The notes under the pieces: model-generated
What the model was told of the DNA's origin: nothing
What the model saw: the letters and a program-made list of their open reading frames with translations, nothing else
Database searches by the model: none
Source of the DNA: Tenacibaculum sp. 190524A05c
GTDB lineage: Bacteria; Bacteroidota; Bacteroidia; Flavobacteriales; Flavobacteriaceae
Assembly: GCF_964036595.1 (NCBI RefSeq)
Contig: NZ_OZ038523.1
Span: 1,666,001 to 1,730,000 of the forward strand
Length of the DNA stretch: 64,000 bases
Direction: 5' to 3'
Program-made: the position numbers and the translations under genes
In this document: in pieces, positions 35,549-45,601 of the stretch
How the letters are laid out: every line of letters starts with the position of its first letter
Numbering within the stretch: the first letter of the stretch is position 1

Positions 35549-36583
35549 ATGATGAACACAAAATTACTAGTTTACTTTTTAGCTTTAATTTCTTTGATTT
35601 CATGTAGCAAAGATGATGCGACAACAATCCCAACTGATTCCCCAGATCCGTTAGTAGAATTAGAATTTACAAATTCACCTATTAGTCTTCAAGGAGCAAA
35701 TGCTTCCTTTTCTTCCGATATTGCTTATGACATCTACGATAATACTAAGTTTGATATTTTTTTACCAAATAGTGACACCTCAACAGGATTAGTCATATTT
35801 ATTCATGGTGGTGGTTTTACAGGAAGTGATAAAACTTTTATTTACAACGAAACTTATGAAAATGAAATCGTTCGATTATTAAATAACAATATTGCCGTTG
35901 CTACTATTAACTATAGACTTATTGTAAACGGAGATACCGAAGGTGTCATTAAAAGTTTAAACGATTCGAAAAGAGCATTACAATACATTCGATACATTCA
36001 TAAAGAATTAAATATTGATAAAGATAAAATCGTACTTTTTGGTTCATCCGCTGGAGCTTCAACAGCATTCTGGTTAGCTGCAAATGATGATTTCGCTGAA
36101 CCTAATAATCCGGACGAAGTTCTGCAAGAAAGTACACGAGTTAAAGGTATTGCATTAAATGCAACTCAATCAAGTTTAGATATAGAGAAAAGGTGGTTAG
36201 GAGACGTATTTGTGGAATTCGGTTCTTCTTTAGATGATATCGTGAATACGTTCGGAGAATCAACAATCTTAAATTTTTACGGAATCAGTTCTATGGAAGA
36301 ATATGATACTCCGGAAATTGAATTATATCGACAAAAAGTAGATATGTTATCCTTATTATCTTCTGATGATCCAGAAATTTGGGTGACAAATACTGGCGGA
36401 CATAATGAAGAACCTACAACTACAAGTAGCTTTAACCATCATCCTTTTCATGCAAGAGAAATAAAAAAGTTTGCAGATGCAGTAGGAGTAGCAAATGTAA
36501 CTACCTATGGTAATCCGATTTTATTTAGTAATGCTAACGATGAAGATTTTGTAGACTTTTTAATTCGAAAAATTAACGAGTAA
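35549..36583 (+). CDS. exported alpha/beta hydrolase (carboxylesterase-like lipoprotein)
   Basis: 344 residues. Lipobox in LISLISCSKDD (Cys21). The oxyanion-hole motif FIHGGGFTGSD is near 92-102, and the nucleophile elbow FGSSAGAS (Ser in GxSxG) near 170. A probable catalytic His sits in FHAREIKKF near 315. This is the HSL/carboxylesterase type that hydrolyses acyl esters or acetylated sugars outside the inner membrane. It is a lone transcription unit. Confidence 0.85.
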   Translation: MMNTKLLVYFLALISLISCSKDDATTIPTDSPDPLVELEFTNSPISLQGANASFSSDIAYDIYDNTKFDIFLPNSDTSTGLVIFIHGGGFTGSDKTFIYNETYENEIVRLLNNNIAVATINYRLIVNGDTEGVIKSLNDSKRALQYIRYIHKELNIDKDKIVLFGSSAGASTAFWLAANDDFAEPNNPDEVLQESTRVKGIALNATQSSLDIEKRWLGDVFVEFGSSLDDIVNTFGESTILNFYGISSMEEYDTPEIELYRQKVDMLSLLSSDDPEIWVTNTGGHNEEPTTTSSFNHHPFHAREIKKFADAVGVANVTTYGNPILFSNANDEDFVDFLIRKINE

Positions 36584-36678
36584 TTGCATTTGTATAATGG
36601 TTCCTTCGTGTTCTTAGTGGAAAGAATTATTAATGATAAATACAAAGTTTATTTATCTTTAAAATTCAACATGAGAAA

Positions 36679-37254
36679 ATGAAGGAACTTTTTACTTACA
36701 TAAATAACATCTCTCCGATTTCAGAAAATACTTTTCAAGAACTCGCACAACTTTTCAAACCCATTCAATTGAAAAAAAATGAGTTTTTTGTTAGAGATGG
36801 TGAATACGCCCAACATATAGGATTTTTAAAAAAAGGAATTGTGAGAGCTTTTTTCTTGAATCAAGAAGGAAAAGAATATACCAAACAATTCTTCATGGAT
36901 TCTTCAATCATTGGAGCCTACACTTCTTTACTCACTAAAAAACCAAATAAAATTGCGCAACAAGCTTTAACAGACTGTGAAATTCTTATTGCTAATTTCA
37001 ATGAAATAGAAGAACGCTACAGTAAGTTTCATGATTTAGAACGCTTAGGCAGAAAAATTGCCGAATATTATTTTTTAGAAAAAGAACAAAAAGAACTTGA
37101 AATGGCATTGTTAGATGCTGATAAAAGATATTTAATCTTAAGAGAGAAATTCCCAACTATAGAAACTATTATTCCTCAATATCATATTGCTTCATATTTA
37201 GGTATATCTCCTACACAATTAAGCAGAATTAGAAGAAAATTAAGTTCTTCATAA
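36679..37254 (+). CDS. Crp/Fnr family transcriptional regulator
   Basis: 191 residues, same build as the regulator at 24890: barrel FVRDGEYAQHIGFLKKGIVR and recognition helix YHIASYLGISPTQLSRIRRK. A TATCTTTA box 29 bases before the start may be its -7 element. The following gene is a small four-helix membrane protein, as in the first module, and another BNR-repeat gene lies nearby. Confidence 0.88.
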   Translation: MKELFTYINNISPISENTFQELAQLFKPIQLKKNEFFVRDGEYAQHIGFLKKGIVRAFFLNQEGKEYTKQFFMDSSIIGAYTSLLTKKPNKIAQQALTDCEILIANFNEIEERYSKFHDLERLGRKIAEYYFLEKEQKELEMALLDADKRYLILREKFPTIETIIPQYHIASYLGISPTQLSRIRRKLSSS

Positions 37255-37325
37255 TTTTATTTACAAATGTAAATGCAAGGATTTAAGAATGTGTGAAAAT
37301 TTGTAAAAAACAAAATTCACACATA

Positions 37326-37799
37326 ATGAATCGTATTTTACACTTTATTTCAATTGCTATTTTTTCCATTTTTCTTGGAAGTCAAATCACGGAAGGAATA
37401 CTTTTAGTTCCCTATTGGAAATCTTTAACTACCTCCGCATTTTACCAATACTATTCTGACTTCGGACCAGGTATAGGTAGGTTCTATACTATACTCACAA
37501 TTATTTCTGTACTTATAACCCTAAGTGTTTGTTGCTTTTGTGCAATTAAAAAATCTTCAGCTTTAAAATATGCTATACTCTCTACATTCTTTTCATTATT
37601 AGTCATCCTTCTTTTTTATGTGTATTTCAAAGAAATAAATCAACAGTTTTATCAAAGCGCATTTAATGAAAAACAATTACAGGTAGAACTAAACAATTGG
37701 TCGAACTGGCATTGGCTACGTGTATTTTTTGAAATTCTTTCTTTAGTATTCTTAATACTCACGTTCAAAACTCTAAATCACAAAACTGAAATAAATTAA
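37326..37799 (+). CDS. DUF1772-like membrane protein
   Basis: 157 residues (start at 37326; a GTG 11 codons earlier is possible). Four hydrophobic segments. GILLVPYWKSL after the first helix and NWHWLRVFFEILSLVFL at the end recall the DUF1772/anthrone-oxygenase-like layout (PxW, then W-x-R), tentatively. Directly downstream of a Crp/Fnr gene. Confidence 0.7.
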   Translation: MNRILHFISIAIFSIFLGSQITEGILLVPYWKSLTTSAFYQYYSDFGPGIGRFYTILTIISVLITLSVCCFCAIKKSSALKYAILSTFFSLLVILLFYVYFKEINQQFYQSAFNEKQLQVELNNWSNWHWLRVFFEILSLVFLILTFKTLNHKTEIN

Positions 37800-37810
37800 T
37801 CTTAAATCCT

Positions 37811-38236
37811 ATGAAAATTATATTCACTTCATTCTTTCTATTGCTATCACTATATGTAAACGGACAATCCATTATTGGACAATGGGAAACCTATGATGAT
37901 AAAACAAAAGAGAAAAAAGCAACGATTGAAATTTATGAAAGTAACAATCAGTACTTCGCTAAAATAATTGAGAGTTATGTTAGTGATAAAGACGCCATAT
38001 GTTTCACTTGTAAAGGAAAACAGAAGAACAAACCTATTATTGGATTGGTAATTATTGAAAACTTAATACAAGATAAAAATGAATTTAAAGGTGGAACTAT
38101 ATTAGATCCAGAAAATGGAAAAACCTACAAATGTTATCTTAAATTAATGAGCATAAATAAGCTCAAAGTACGAGGATATTTAGGTGTATCTATTTTTGGA
38201 AGAACACAATATTGGACTAGGAAGAAATCAAAGTAA
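37811..38236 (+). CDS. exported DUF2147 domain protein
   Basis: 141 residues with signal peptide ending NGQS. DUF2147 features are GQWETYDDKTKEKKATIEIY, a TILDPENGKTYKCYLKL segment and GYLGVSIFGRTQYWTR at the end. Members are small beta-barrel-like periplasmic proteins of unknown function. 11 bases after the membrane-protein gene. Confidence 0.85.
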   Translation: MKIIFTSFFLLLSLYVNGQSIIGQWETYDDKTKEKKATIEIYESNNQYFAKIIESYVSDKDAICFTCKGKQKNKPIIGLVIIENLIQDKNEFKGGTILDPENGKTYKCYLKLMSINKLKVRGYLGVSIFGRTQYWTRKKSK

Positions 38237-38295
38237 CTGGATAATAATAAAATCCAAAGTTTAAGTATCTTTATAGTCTAACATCAACCAAACTA

Positions 38296-41200
38296 ATGAT
38301 CAGCTTCTTATTCTCTCAACGCAAGGTAAGCCAACAAAATTCTTATCTAAAAACACTAAAAATAGTTGTAATCTGTATCTTTTTATTTCCTGTAACTCAT
38401 CAGGCTCAAAAAAGAAAAAAGAAAAACAACAAACCTGAAATTCAACTTACCGATTCTTTATTCCACGGATTAAAATGGAGAAATATTGGTCCTTTTAGAG
38501 GAGGACGAAGTGTTGCTTCTTCTGGAGTTATTGGACAGCCACTCACCTATTATATGGGTTCTACTGGTGGTGGAGTTTATAAAACAACAGATGCTGGAAT
38601 TACTTGGAAAAATATTTCTGATAAATTCTTTAAAACAGGATCGGTTGGAGCAATTGCAGTTTCAGAAAGTGATACTAATATTGTACTTGTTGGAATGGGA
38701 GAACACGCTGCTCGTGGTGTTATGACATCTATGGGTAATGGAGTTTATAAATCCATGGATGCAGGAAAAACTTGGACTCATTTAGGACTAGAAAAAACCA
38801 GACATATTTCTGATGTAATTATTCATCCTAAGAATTCAGATATCATATATGTCGCTGCTCAAGGTGCTCAATATGCACCAACAGAAGAAAGAGGTATTTA
38901 TAAAACAATTGATGGAGGAAAAACTTGGGAAAGAATTTTATATACAAATACTACAACAGGTGCGTCTTCTTTATCTATGGATATGACAAATCCAAGAATT
39001 TTATATGCGTCGATGTGGGAACACAGAAGATATCCTTGGATTATAGAATCTGGAGGAAAACATTCTGCTCTTTATAAATCAATTGATGCCGGTGAAACTT
39101 GGACCAAACTAGCTACTGGATTACCAAAAGAATTTGGAAAATCAGGAATTTCTGTTTCTCGAGCAAACCCAGAAAGAGTTTTTGCTGTTATCGAGGCGGA
39201 AGGAAAAAAAGGTGGAGTGTATCGATCAGATGATGGAGGAAAAAAATGGAGACAAGTAAATGGTAATCGCATTAATATTGCGAGATCTTGGTATTACATG
39301 GAAATCTTTGCTGATCCACAAAATGAAAATGTTGTCTATGTTTTAAATGCTCCAGTAATGAAATCTATTGACGGCGGAAAAACATTTTCAAATATTCCTG
39401 TTCCTCATGGAGACAATCATCATTTATGGATTAATCCTTATGATAATTCAAACCTCATCAATTCAAATGATGGTGGTGCAAATATTTCTTTCAACGGAGG
39501 AAAAAGTTGGAGTACACAGCAAAATCAATCTACAGCTCAATTCTATAGAGTAATTACAGATAATTTAGTTCCGTATAATGTATATGGTGGACAACAAGAT
39601 AATTCTGCAATTGCCATTGCAAGTAGAACCAATGATGCTGGAATTGATTGGAAGGATTGGTATTCTGTTGCTGGTGGAGAAAGTGCATTTATTGCTTTTG
39701 ATCCAGATAATCCTGAAACTGTTTATGGAGGAACGTATCAAGGAAATATTAGCAAATGGACAAAATCTTCTAGAGAACAAAAAGCCATTAAAGAATATCC
39801 AGAACTAGGATTAAGTATTGCTCCTAAAGATTCAAAATATAGATACAATTGGAATGCGCCAATTATTTCATCTCCACATAATAGAAAAACAATATACCAT
39901 GGAGGAAATGTTGTTTTTAAAACTACTGATGGTGGAATCAATTGGACAACTGTGAGTCCGGATTTAACTAAAAATGAAAAAGACAAACACGGTCCAGGTG
40001 GTGGACCGTATACGAATGAAGCAGCTGGTGGAGAAAATTATAATACATTAACTGCTTTAGTTGAATCTCAACATGAAGAAGGTGTTTTATATGCTGGAAG
40101 TGATGACGGCCTTTTACATATTACAAGAAATGGAGGAGCCAATTGGGAAAATATTACTCCTAAAGAAATTAAGGACGGAATTATAAATAGCATTGATATC
40201 TCTGAACATAATCCCGCGGTTGCTTACGTAGTGGTAATGAGATACAAATCTTTAGATTTAAATTCTTATGTTTTTAAAACTAACAACTACGGAAAAACTT
40301 GGACTAAAATTGTAAATGGATTAGATGATCCGAATGGTTTTGTAAGAGTTGTTCGTGCTGATAAAAAGCGAAAAGGATTATTATATGCAGGAACCGAAAC
40401 TGGTTTATATATTTCAAATGATGATGGAAAAAATTGGCAACGTCTACATTTGAATTTACCAATCGTTGCAATTAACGATCTTACCATTCAAGATAATGAT
40501 TTAGTAGCAGCAACATCTGGTAGAGGGTTTTGGATTTTAGACGATTTAGGTGTATTACAAAATATGACGAAAGAAAAAAAATCAGTTGAAATTTTTAAAC
40601 CAAAAGATAGTTACAGAATATTCGGAGGAGTTTCAAAAGCTGTTGGACAAGGACAGAATCCGAAAAGTGGAGTTACTTTCGATTATTATTTAAATCAAAA
40701 TGCTGATACTTTAGATTTAAAGTTAGAAGTTTTACAAGACTCGAAAGTTATAAGAACATACACTAATAAAAAACCAAAAGGATTTAAATCTTGGCCAGGA
40801 GGACCATCGAAACCTCAAATATTACCTTCTAAAAAAGGATATAATAGATTTACTTGGGATTTTAATAGAGAAGCAATTCCAGCGATCGATAAAGTTTTTG
40901 TTTTTGGAGGACTTTCAGGTTCTAGTGTTGCTCCAGGAAACTATATCTTAAGATTGACTTTAGATGGAACAACTGTAGAAACTCAAGCTAAAATTTTACC
41001 AAATCCAGCCATCAAATCAACTCCCAAAGATTTTACAGAACAGCAAAATATGTTAGTGCAAATTGAAACTACTTTAAAGGACATGCATACATCTGTAAAT
41101 CAAATGAGATCGGCGAAGTCACAATTAAATTCGTATAATAAATTATTGAAAGGAAATGATACTGCTAAAGAGCTTCTAAAAAAAGGAGATGAATTGAAAA

Positions 41201-41487
41201 AACGAATTAACACTTGGGAAGAAAATTTAATTCAAGAAAAACAAAAAACCTTTCAGGATGTGATTAATTTCAATAATAAATTGAATTCACAACTTATTCA
41301 ACTTTCAAGTTATATTGATCAAGCAGATCCTAAAGTTACTCGTGGAGCTAAAGAACGATTTCAAGATTTAATGCAAGATTGGCAAGTATATAAAAATGAA
41401 AGAGATGCTATTATCAATACAGAAATGAAAGCATATAATGAGTTATACAAATCTTTAAATATTCCTGCTTTAATTTTAGACAAATAA
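38296..41487 (+). CDS. exported WD40/YVTN/BNR-repeat (VPS10/sortilin-like) protein
   Basis: 1,063 residues with a signal peptide (cleavage near VTHQAQ). About ten Asp-box motifs: YKTTDAGITW, YKSMDAGKTW, YKTIDGGKTW, YKSIDAGETW, YRSDDGGKKW, FKTTDGGINW, YISNDDGKNW and others, in two propellers, followed by a Lys/Gln-rich helical tail. Clearly paralogous to the protein at 26181 in layout (GLKWRNIGPFRGGR versus GLKFRSIGPALMSGR). No hydrolase catalytic residues are visible, so glycosyl hydrolase labels are not justified by the motif alone. Confidence 0.87.
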   Translation: MISFLFSQRKVSQQNSYLKTLKIVVICIFLFPVTHQAQKRKKKNNKPEIQLTDSLFHGLKWRNIGPFRGGRSVASSGVIGQPLTYYMGSTGGGVYKTTDAGITWKNISDKFFKTGSVGAIAVSESDTNIVLVGMGEHAARGVMTSMGNGVYKSMDAGKTWTHLGLEKTRHISDVIIHPKNSDIIYVAAQGAQYAPTEERGIYKTIDGGKTWERILYTNTTTGASSLSMDMTNPRILYASMWEHRRYPWIIESGGKHSALYKSIDAGETWTKLATGLPKEFGKSGISVSRANPERVFAVIEAEGKKGGVYRSDDGGKKWRQVNGNRINIARSWYYMEIFADPQNENVVYVLNAPVMKSIDGGKTFSNIPVPHGDNHHLWINPYDNSNLINSNDGGANISFNGGKSWSTQQNQSTAQFYRVITDNLVPYNVYGGQQDNSAIAIASRTNDAGIDWKDWYSVAGGESAFIAFDPDNPETVYGGTYQGNISKWTKSSREQKAIKEYPELGLSIAPKDSKYRYNWNAPIISSPHNRKTIYHGGNVVFKTTDGGINWTTVSPDLTKNEKDKHGPGGGPYTNEAAGGENYNTLTALVESQHEEGVLYAGSDDGLLHITRNGGANWENITPKEIKDGIINSIDISEHNPAVAYVVVMRYKSLDLNSYVFKTNNYGKTWTKIVNGLDDPNGFVRVVRADKKRKGLLYAGTETGLYISNDDGKNWQRLHLNLPIVAINDLTIQDNDLVAATSGRGFWILDDLGVLQNMTKEKKSVEIFKPKDSYRIFGGVSKAVGQGQNPKSGVTFDYYLNQNADTLDLKLEVLQDSKVIRTYTNKKPKGFKSWPGGPSKPQILPSKKGYNRFTWDFNREAIPAIDKVFVFGGLSGSSVAPGNYILRLTLDGTTVETQAKILPNPAIKSTPKDFTEQQNMLVQIETTLKDMHTSVNQMRSAKSQLNSYNKLLKGNDTAKELLKKGDELKKRINTWEENLIQEKQKTFQDVINFNNKLNSQLIQLSSYIDQADPKVTRGAKERFQDLMQDWQVYKNERDAIINTEMKAYNELYKSLNIPALILDK

Positions 41488-41503
41488 GAAGCGATATTTA
41501 ACT

Positions 41504-42076
41504 ATGACTAAATCTAAGTATCAATCGCAGGTAAAAAGAGGAAAACTAGGATGTATCATAATTCCAACGATAGTCATTGGTGCAATAGTTTCTTTTTACA
41601 TCATAATTGGAATTATGGTTGGTCACGGAGTGTCCGAAGCAGCAAAAAATATTGCTACAGTTCTTCGAGAAAAGAAAGATGAAAATTTAAAATTCTTAGA
41701 AGGAACTTACGAATTTGTTTGTGAGCATAATACTAATGTAATTGAGAATCATTATATCAAATTAAAAAACGATACAGGTACTTATTTCGGAACTAGTGAT
41801 GATTTTGATGATGCTCGAGAAGGATATTTTGTTGGTTTTTTCAGGGCAAAAATGGATTCGCTCAAAATAAGCAGAACTAATATATCGTTTAGTTTATATG
41901 TAAACGATTCTATGTTTTTTGACAAACCTATTACTCCATTTAGCGTAAAAAATAATTATAGTAATTGGACAAATGGCATTGAATATAAGTGGCGTAAATA
42001 TGAAGGTAAAATTAATGGAGATACTATTGAAATTGTAACTGATGGATTTGATAAAAGAAAATTTATCAAAAAATAA
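41504..42076 (+). CDS. membrane-anchored protein, unknown
   Basis: 190 residues. One N-terminal membrane helix (about 16-38) after a basic tail, followed by a soluble C-terminal beta-rich domain with EGTYEFVCEHN near 65. No family recognised. It begins 16 bases after the BNR gene and could be its partner. Confidence 0.65.
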   Translation: MTKSKYQSQVKRGKLGCIIIPTIVIGAIVSFYIIIGIMVGHGVSEAAKNIATVLREKKDENLKFLEGTYEFVCEHNTNVIENHYIKLKNDTGTYFGTSDDFDDAREGYFVGFFRAKMDSLKISRTNISFSLYVNDSMFFDKPITPFSVKNNYSNWTNGIEYKWRKYEGKINGDTIEIVTDGFDKRKFIKK

Positions 42077-42152
42077 ATACAAAACCTAAATTGTTATAGA
42101 AACAAATAAAATTTACTCTCGAATTGAAGACACAACTTTTTCTTTACTTGAT

Positions 42153-42605
42153 ATGGCAAGAAAATCTTGTTGGAACAAAATATCAACTCATACCGAATAT
42201 ATTCTAACTGAAATAAAAGACCCTTCACTTAATTTTAAAGAAGAAAACATATCACGTCTTAGAGAAAATCGTTTAAAACAACCTATGTCTTTAAAAAGAG
42301 TTAGTGAAACATTAGTTGAATTTTATAATGACATTTATGATATAAATTTATTTATTTACAAAAGTAAAAAACAACAAACCATAGTTGAAATTAGATACTA
42401 TTTAAAAGCCTTACTAGATTCTGATTTTAGAAAAACTGTAGAAAAAAATAAACCAATGTTACATTGTAAAGTAGCTGTACCAATTTATGCACATGAGAGC
42501 TCAAGAAAGTTTGATGTTAATTGGGAATTGGGTGGAATAAGACATCAACTCAATTTATTTTTTTATAGGTTAAAGTATAAATGGAAATATCGTTTACTCG
42601 AATAA
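42153..42605 (+). CDS. soluble basic protein, unknown
   Basis: 150 residues, basic and helical, with a C-terminal NLFFYRLKYKWKYRLLE. No signal peptide or domain recognised. Support is only an intact frame in the same style as its neighbours. Confidence 0.5.
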   Translation: MARKSCWNKISTHTEYILTEIKDPSLNFKEENISRLRENRLKQPMSLKRVSETLVEFYNDIYDINLFIYKSKKQQTIVEIRYYLKALLDSDFRKTVEKNKPMLHCKVAVPIYAHESSRKFDVNWELGGIRHQLNLFFYRLKYKWKYRLLE

Positions 42606-42662
42606 AACAAAATATATTTTAACTAATTTAAACTATTAAATAAATTCAATTTAAAAACTTAT

Positions 42663-43508
42663 ATGCCTCGCACGATTTTCGAAAATATGGTAATTCAAAA
42701 GTTTGTAGATAAAACTTCAATTGGGTTTTGTCAATATACTGCAATTCGCTTTTTTGAAATTCTGTTTATTGAAAAAGGAAATGGCAAACTAAATATTAAC
42801 GGTCATAATATTACTTACGGAGATAATCAAATATTTGTTTTTATTCCAAACGATAAATACAACTTTGAAATTGAAACTCCTACTACAGTTACGGCAATTA
42901 AATTTTTAAATAATTTCTTTACTAACTTTTCTAGCGATGACGATGTTGTTCAACAAAAAGAATGGTTTAAAAAAATTGAAACTATTCTATATAGCACCAA
43001 TAGAGTCAATAATATTAAATTGAGTTCTGAAACAGAACGTAATAGCTTATTAGCGTTATTCACAGTTATTTTTAATGAGTTTACTAATAATGAACTTAAA
43101 AATGAGTTGATTTTAAAGGCTACTCTTCAATCTATACTTCATATTATTTCTCGCAATGTAAATCACGAAGTATTGCAATCTGAATCCTCAAAAATTCAAC
43201 AAATCATAAACTATATTCATTATAATATTCATAATGCTGCATTAATTTCAAATCAAGCTATTGCTTCAGAATTTAATATTTCTAAAAATTACATCGGCCA
43301 GTTTTTTAAAAAACAAATGGGAATGTCAATTAAAAAATACATTCTCAATCATAAATTAAAATTAGCTGAAACTCGTTTAAAATATACAGATTACACTCTT
43401 TCTGAAATTGCCTTAGAACTTGGTTTTACTGATAGTAGCCACCTCGACAAAACCTTTATTTCTTACAAAGGAGTAACAGCTAGCAATTACAAACTACAGT
43501 TAAAATAA
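42663..43508 (+). CDS. AraC family transcriptional regulator
   Basis: 281 residues. N-terminal cupin-type sensor (IEKGNGKLNINGHNITYGDN), C-terminal AraC HTH with ISKNYIGQFFKKQMGMSIKK and LSEIALELGFTDSSHLDKTF. Likely controls the SnoaL and enoyl-CoA hydratase genes that follow on the same strand. Confidence 0.92.
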   Translation: MPRTIFENMVIQKFVDKTSIGFCQYTAIRFFEILFIEKGNGKLNINGHNITYGDNQIFVFIPNDKYNFEIETPTTVTAIKFLNNFFTNFSSDDDVVQQKEWFKKIETILYSTNRVNNIKLSSETERNSLLALFTVIFNEFTNNELKNELILKATLQSILHIISRNVNHEVLQSESSKIQQIINYIHYNIHNAALISNQAIASEFNISKNYIGQFFKKQMGMSIKKYILNHKLKLAETRLKYTDYTLSEIALELGFTDSSHLDKTFISYKGVTASNYKLQLK

Positions 43509-43608
43509 GTAAAACTTCGTTTTTTACTAAATCATCATATTTTCTTACCAAACCTTCGCTTCAACCTTGAGGTAGTTTTGCATAGTAAAGTTTATCAAAC
43601 ATTTTATT

Positions 43609-43944
43609 ATGAAAAATCCACAAGAGGTTTTCAATAGTCATATGAAAGCCGTTGAATCCTTAAATCCTTTGACAGTATTAGAAGATTATTCTGATGACGC
43701 GGAATTTATTACACCGGATCATACCTACAAAGGAAAAGAAGAAATTCTTTCTTTTTATAAAAATCTACTTCCAAATTTTGATGGATTTGAATTCAAAACT
43801 ATCAAACAAGAAACACATAATGATCTTGTCTTTTTTGTTTGGTACGGACAAAACAAATTGATAAACGTTGAGTTTGCCACCGACACCTACATTATCAAAA
43901 ACGGAAGGATTACTCAACACACTTTCGCCGGAATCATTAATTAA
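43609..43944 (+). CDS. SnoaL/NTF2-like fold protein
   Basis: 111 residues, soluble. NTF2-like pattern: LEDYSDDAEFITPDHTYKG, a conserved EEILSFYKNLLPNFDGFEF and a C-terminal DTYIIKNGRITQHTFAGIIN. Members are isomerases, cyclases or small binding proteins; the ligand is unknown. It is followed after 17 bases by an enoyl-CoA hydratase-like gene, with which it probably works. Confidence 0.8.
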   Translation: MKNPQEVFNSHMKAVESLNPLTVLEDYSDDAEFITPDHTYKGKEEILSFYKNLLPNFDGFEFKTIKQETHNDLVFFVWYGQNKLINVEFATDTYIIKNGRITQHTFAGIIN

Positions 43945-43961
43945 TTTTAAATATATAAATC

Positions 43962-44807
43962 ATGGATTATAAAAATTTTCAAACTTTTACTGCAGAACAA
44001 AAAGGAGGAATTCTGTATGTAACAATTAATTTCGGACCTGTAAATGTTCAAGGTCAAGAAATGCTTGCTGACTTAAGCAGCCTTTGTTTACGTTTAGAAC
44101 GTGACCGAAGTGTTAAAGTAGTTGTTTTCCAATCTTCAAACGATGGATATTGGGTATGCCATTACGATACGAATTTACTAAGAGACATGTCTGAAGAAGC
44201 CGTAGCTAGAAATGAAGTTAAGTTACTAGATCTTCAAGCTGTTCTAGAAAGATTAAGTAATGTTCCTCAAGCTACAATTGCAAAAATCGAAGGGTTTGCC
44301 AGAGGTGGCGGACATGAAATGGCTTTGGCATTAGATATGCGATTTGCTGCTCGTGGAAAAGCCAAATTTATGCAAATGGAAGTAGGTATGGGAATTTTAC
44401 CTTGCGGTGGCGGAGCGTCAAGAATGGCAAGACAAACAGGACTTGGAAAAGCATTAGAAATAATTTTAGGTGCAAGAGATTGGGATGCTGATGAAGCAGA
44501 AAAATTCGGAACCATAAACAAAGCATTGAATGACGATGAAATTGGTCCGTATGTAGATGCCTTAGCAGAACGAATAGCTAAGTTCCCAGCAGAATCAATC
44601 GAAGCTTGTAAACGTGCTGTGTATGCTTCAATAGATTTACCAATTGCAGACGCTTTAAAAGAAGAAGCATATCAGTTATATCAAGCAACAAGTAAAACTC
44701 CTGCAATAAAAAGATTTACTTACGCAGATGAAAACGGAGCACAATTCAGTCATGAAAACCAAAAGAATTGGGAAAACATGTTAATTGATATTCAGGAAGT
44801 AAATTAA
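43962..44807 (+). CDS. enoyl-CoA hydratase/isomerase family protein
   Basis: 281 residues, crotonase fold. The catalytic region GFARGGGHEMALALDMRFAA (about 108-127) carries one Glu and QMEVGMGILPCGGG a second, the positions expected for a hydratase. IEACKRAVYASIDLP near 210 is family-typical. Real substrate unknown; the sensor and SnoaL neighbours suggest a small inducible detoxification or fatty-acid pathway. A terminator follows. Confidence 0.85.
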   Translation: MDYKNFQTFTAEQKGGILYVTINFGPVNVQGQEMLADLSSLCLRLERDRSVKVVVFQSSNDGYWVCHYDTNLLRDMSEEAVARNEVKLLDLQAVLERLSNVPQATIAKIEGFARGGGHEMALALDMRFAARGKAKFMQMEVGMGILPCGGGASRMARQTGLGKALEIILGARDWDADEAEKFGTINKALNDDEIGPYVDALAERIAKFPAESIEACKRAVYASIDLPIADALKEEAYQLYQATSKTPAIKRFTYADENGAQFSHENQKNWENMLIDIQEVN

Positions 44808-44829
44808 TTTCACTCATCAAATTAATATA

Positions 44830-44860
44830 AAGAGGATTGCAATTTGTAATCCTCTTTTTT
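44830..44860 (+). terminator. terminator after enoyl-CoA hydratase-like gene
   Basis: AGAGGATT / AATCCTCT stem with a 10-base loop, followed by T6. Confidence 0.85.
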
Positions 44861-44944
44861 GCTGTATAAAATTACTTTGCAATCTCAATTTTGATTGAAT
44901 ACGCGTATCTTTAGCTAGAACTAAAAAGTTTGAAAAAATAATAA

Positions 44945-45496
44945 ATGGAAGTATCAAAAAAGAACAATGTCGCTAAAATTGGAATAGTAACAGTGAGTGA
45001 TAGAGCTAGTGCTGGTGTTTATGAAGATTTAAGTGGAAAAGCAATTATCAATACATTAAATGATTATTTAATCTCTGAGTGGACAGAAGTTTATGAAGTG
45101 ATACCAGACGAACAAGATATGATTGAAAAAACCATTATCAATATGGTAGATCAGGAGAATTGCTGTTTGGTAATTACAACAGGCGGAACTGGCCCTGCAA
45201 AACGTGATGTAACTCCAGAAGCAACAGAAGCTGTTTGTGATAGAATGATGCCTGGGTTTGGTGAACTTATGAGAGCAGAATCTTTAAAATTTGTTCCTAC
45301 AGCAATTCTTTCAAGACAAACCGCTGGATTAAGAAATAATAGTTTGGTATTAAACTTACCAGGTAAACCAAAATCCATAAGAGAATGTTTAGATGCTGTT
45401 TTCCCAGCCATTCCTTATTGTATTGATTTAATGGAAGGTCCATATTTAGATTGTAATCCAGAAGTTATACAACCTTTTAGACCAAAAAAGAAATAA
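44945..45496 (+). CDS. mogA: molybdopterin adenylyltransferase MogA
   Basis: 183 residues. Adenylates molybdopterin before molybdate insertion. The MoaB/MogA fold shows VTVSDRASAGVYEDLSG near 14-30, TTGGTGPAKRDVTPEA near 75-90 and NLPGKPKSIRECLDAV near 139. No other molybdenum-cofactor gene is in the window, so it is separated from its usual partners. Confidence 0.9.
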   Translation: MEVSKKNNVAKIGIVTVSDRASAGVYEDLSGKAIINTLNDYLISEWTEVYEVIPDEQDMIEKTIINMVDQENCCLVITTGGTGPAKRDVTPEATEAVCDRMMPGFGELMRAESLKFVPTAILSRQTAGLRNNSLVLNLPGKPKSIRECLDAVFPAIPYCIDLMEGPYLDCNPEVIQPFRPKKK

Positions 45497-45507
45497 GAAA
45501 TTATAGT

Positions 45508-45536
45508 AAGAGATGAAATTTGTTTCATCTCTTTTT
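45508..45536 (+). terminator. terminator after mogA
   Basis: AGAGATGAAA / TTTCATCTCT stem with a tight TTTG-type loop and T5. Confidence 0.85.
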
Positions 45537-45601
45537 ATTACATTTAAATCAAATTGCTAACCTTTCTTAAATTATATTATTTATACTTTAATTCTATTGT
45601 T

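Noticed and set aside
26181..41487. BNR proteins as sialidases
   Set aside because: Asp-boxes are present but the RIP motif and the arginine triad of sialidases are not evident, and the layout is that of VPS10/YVTN-type propellers.
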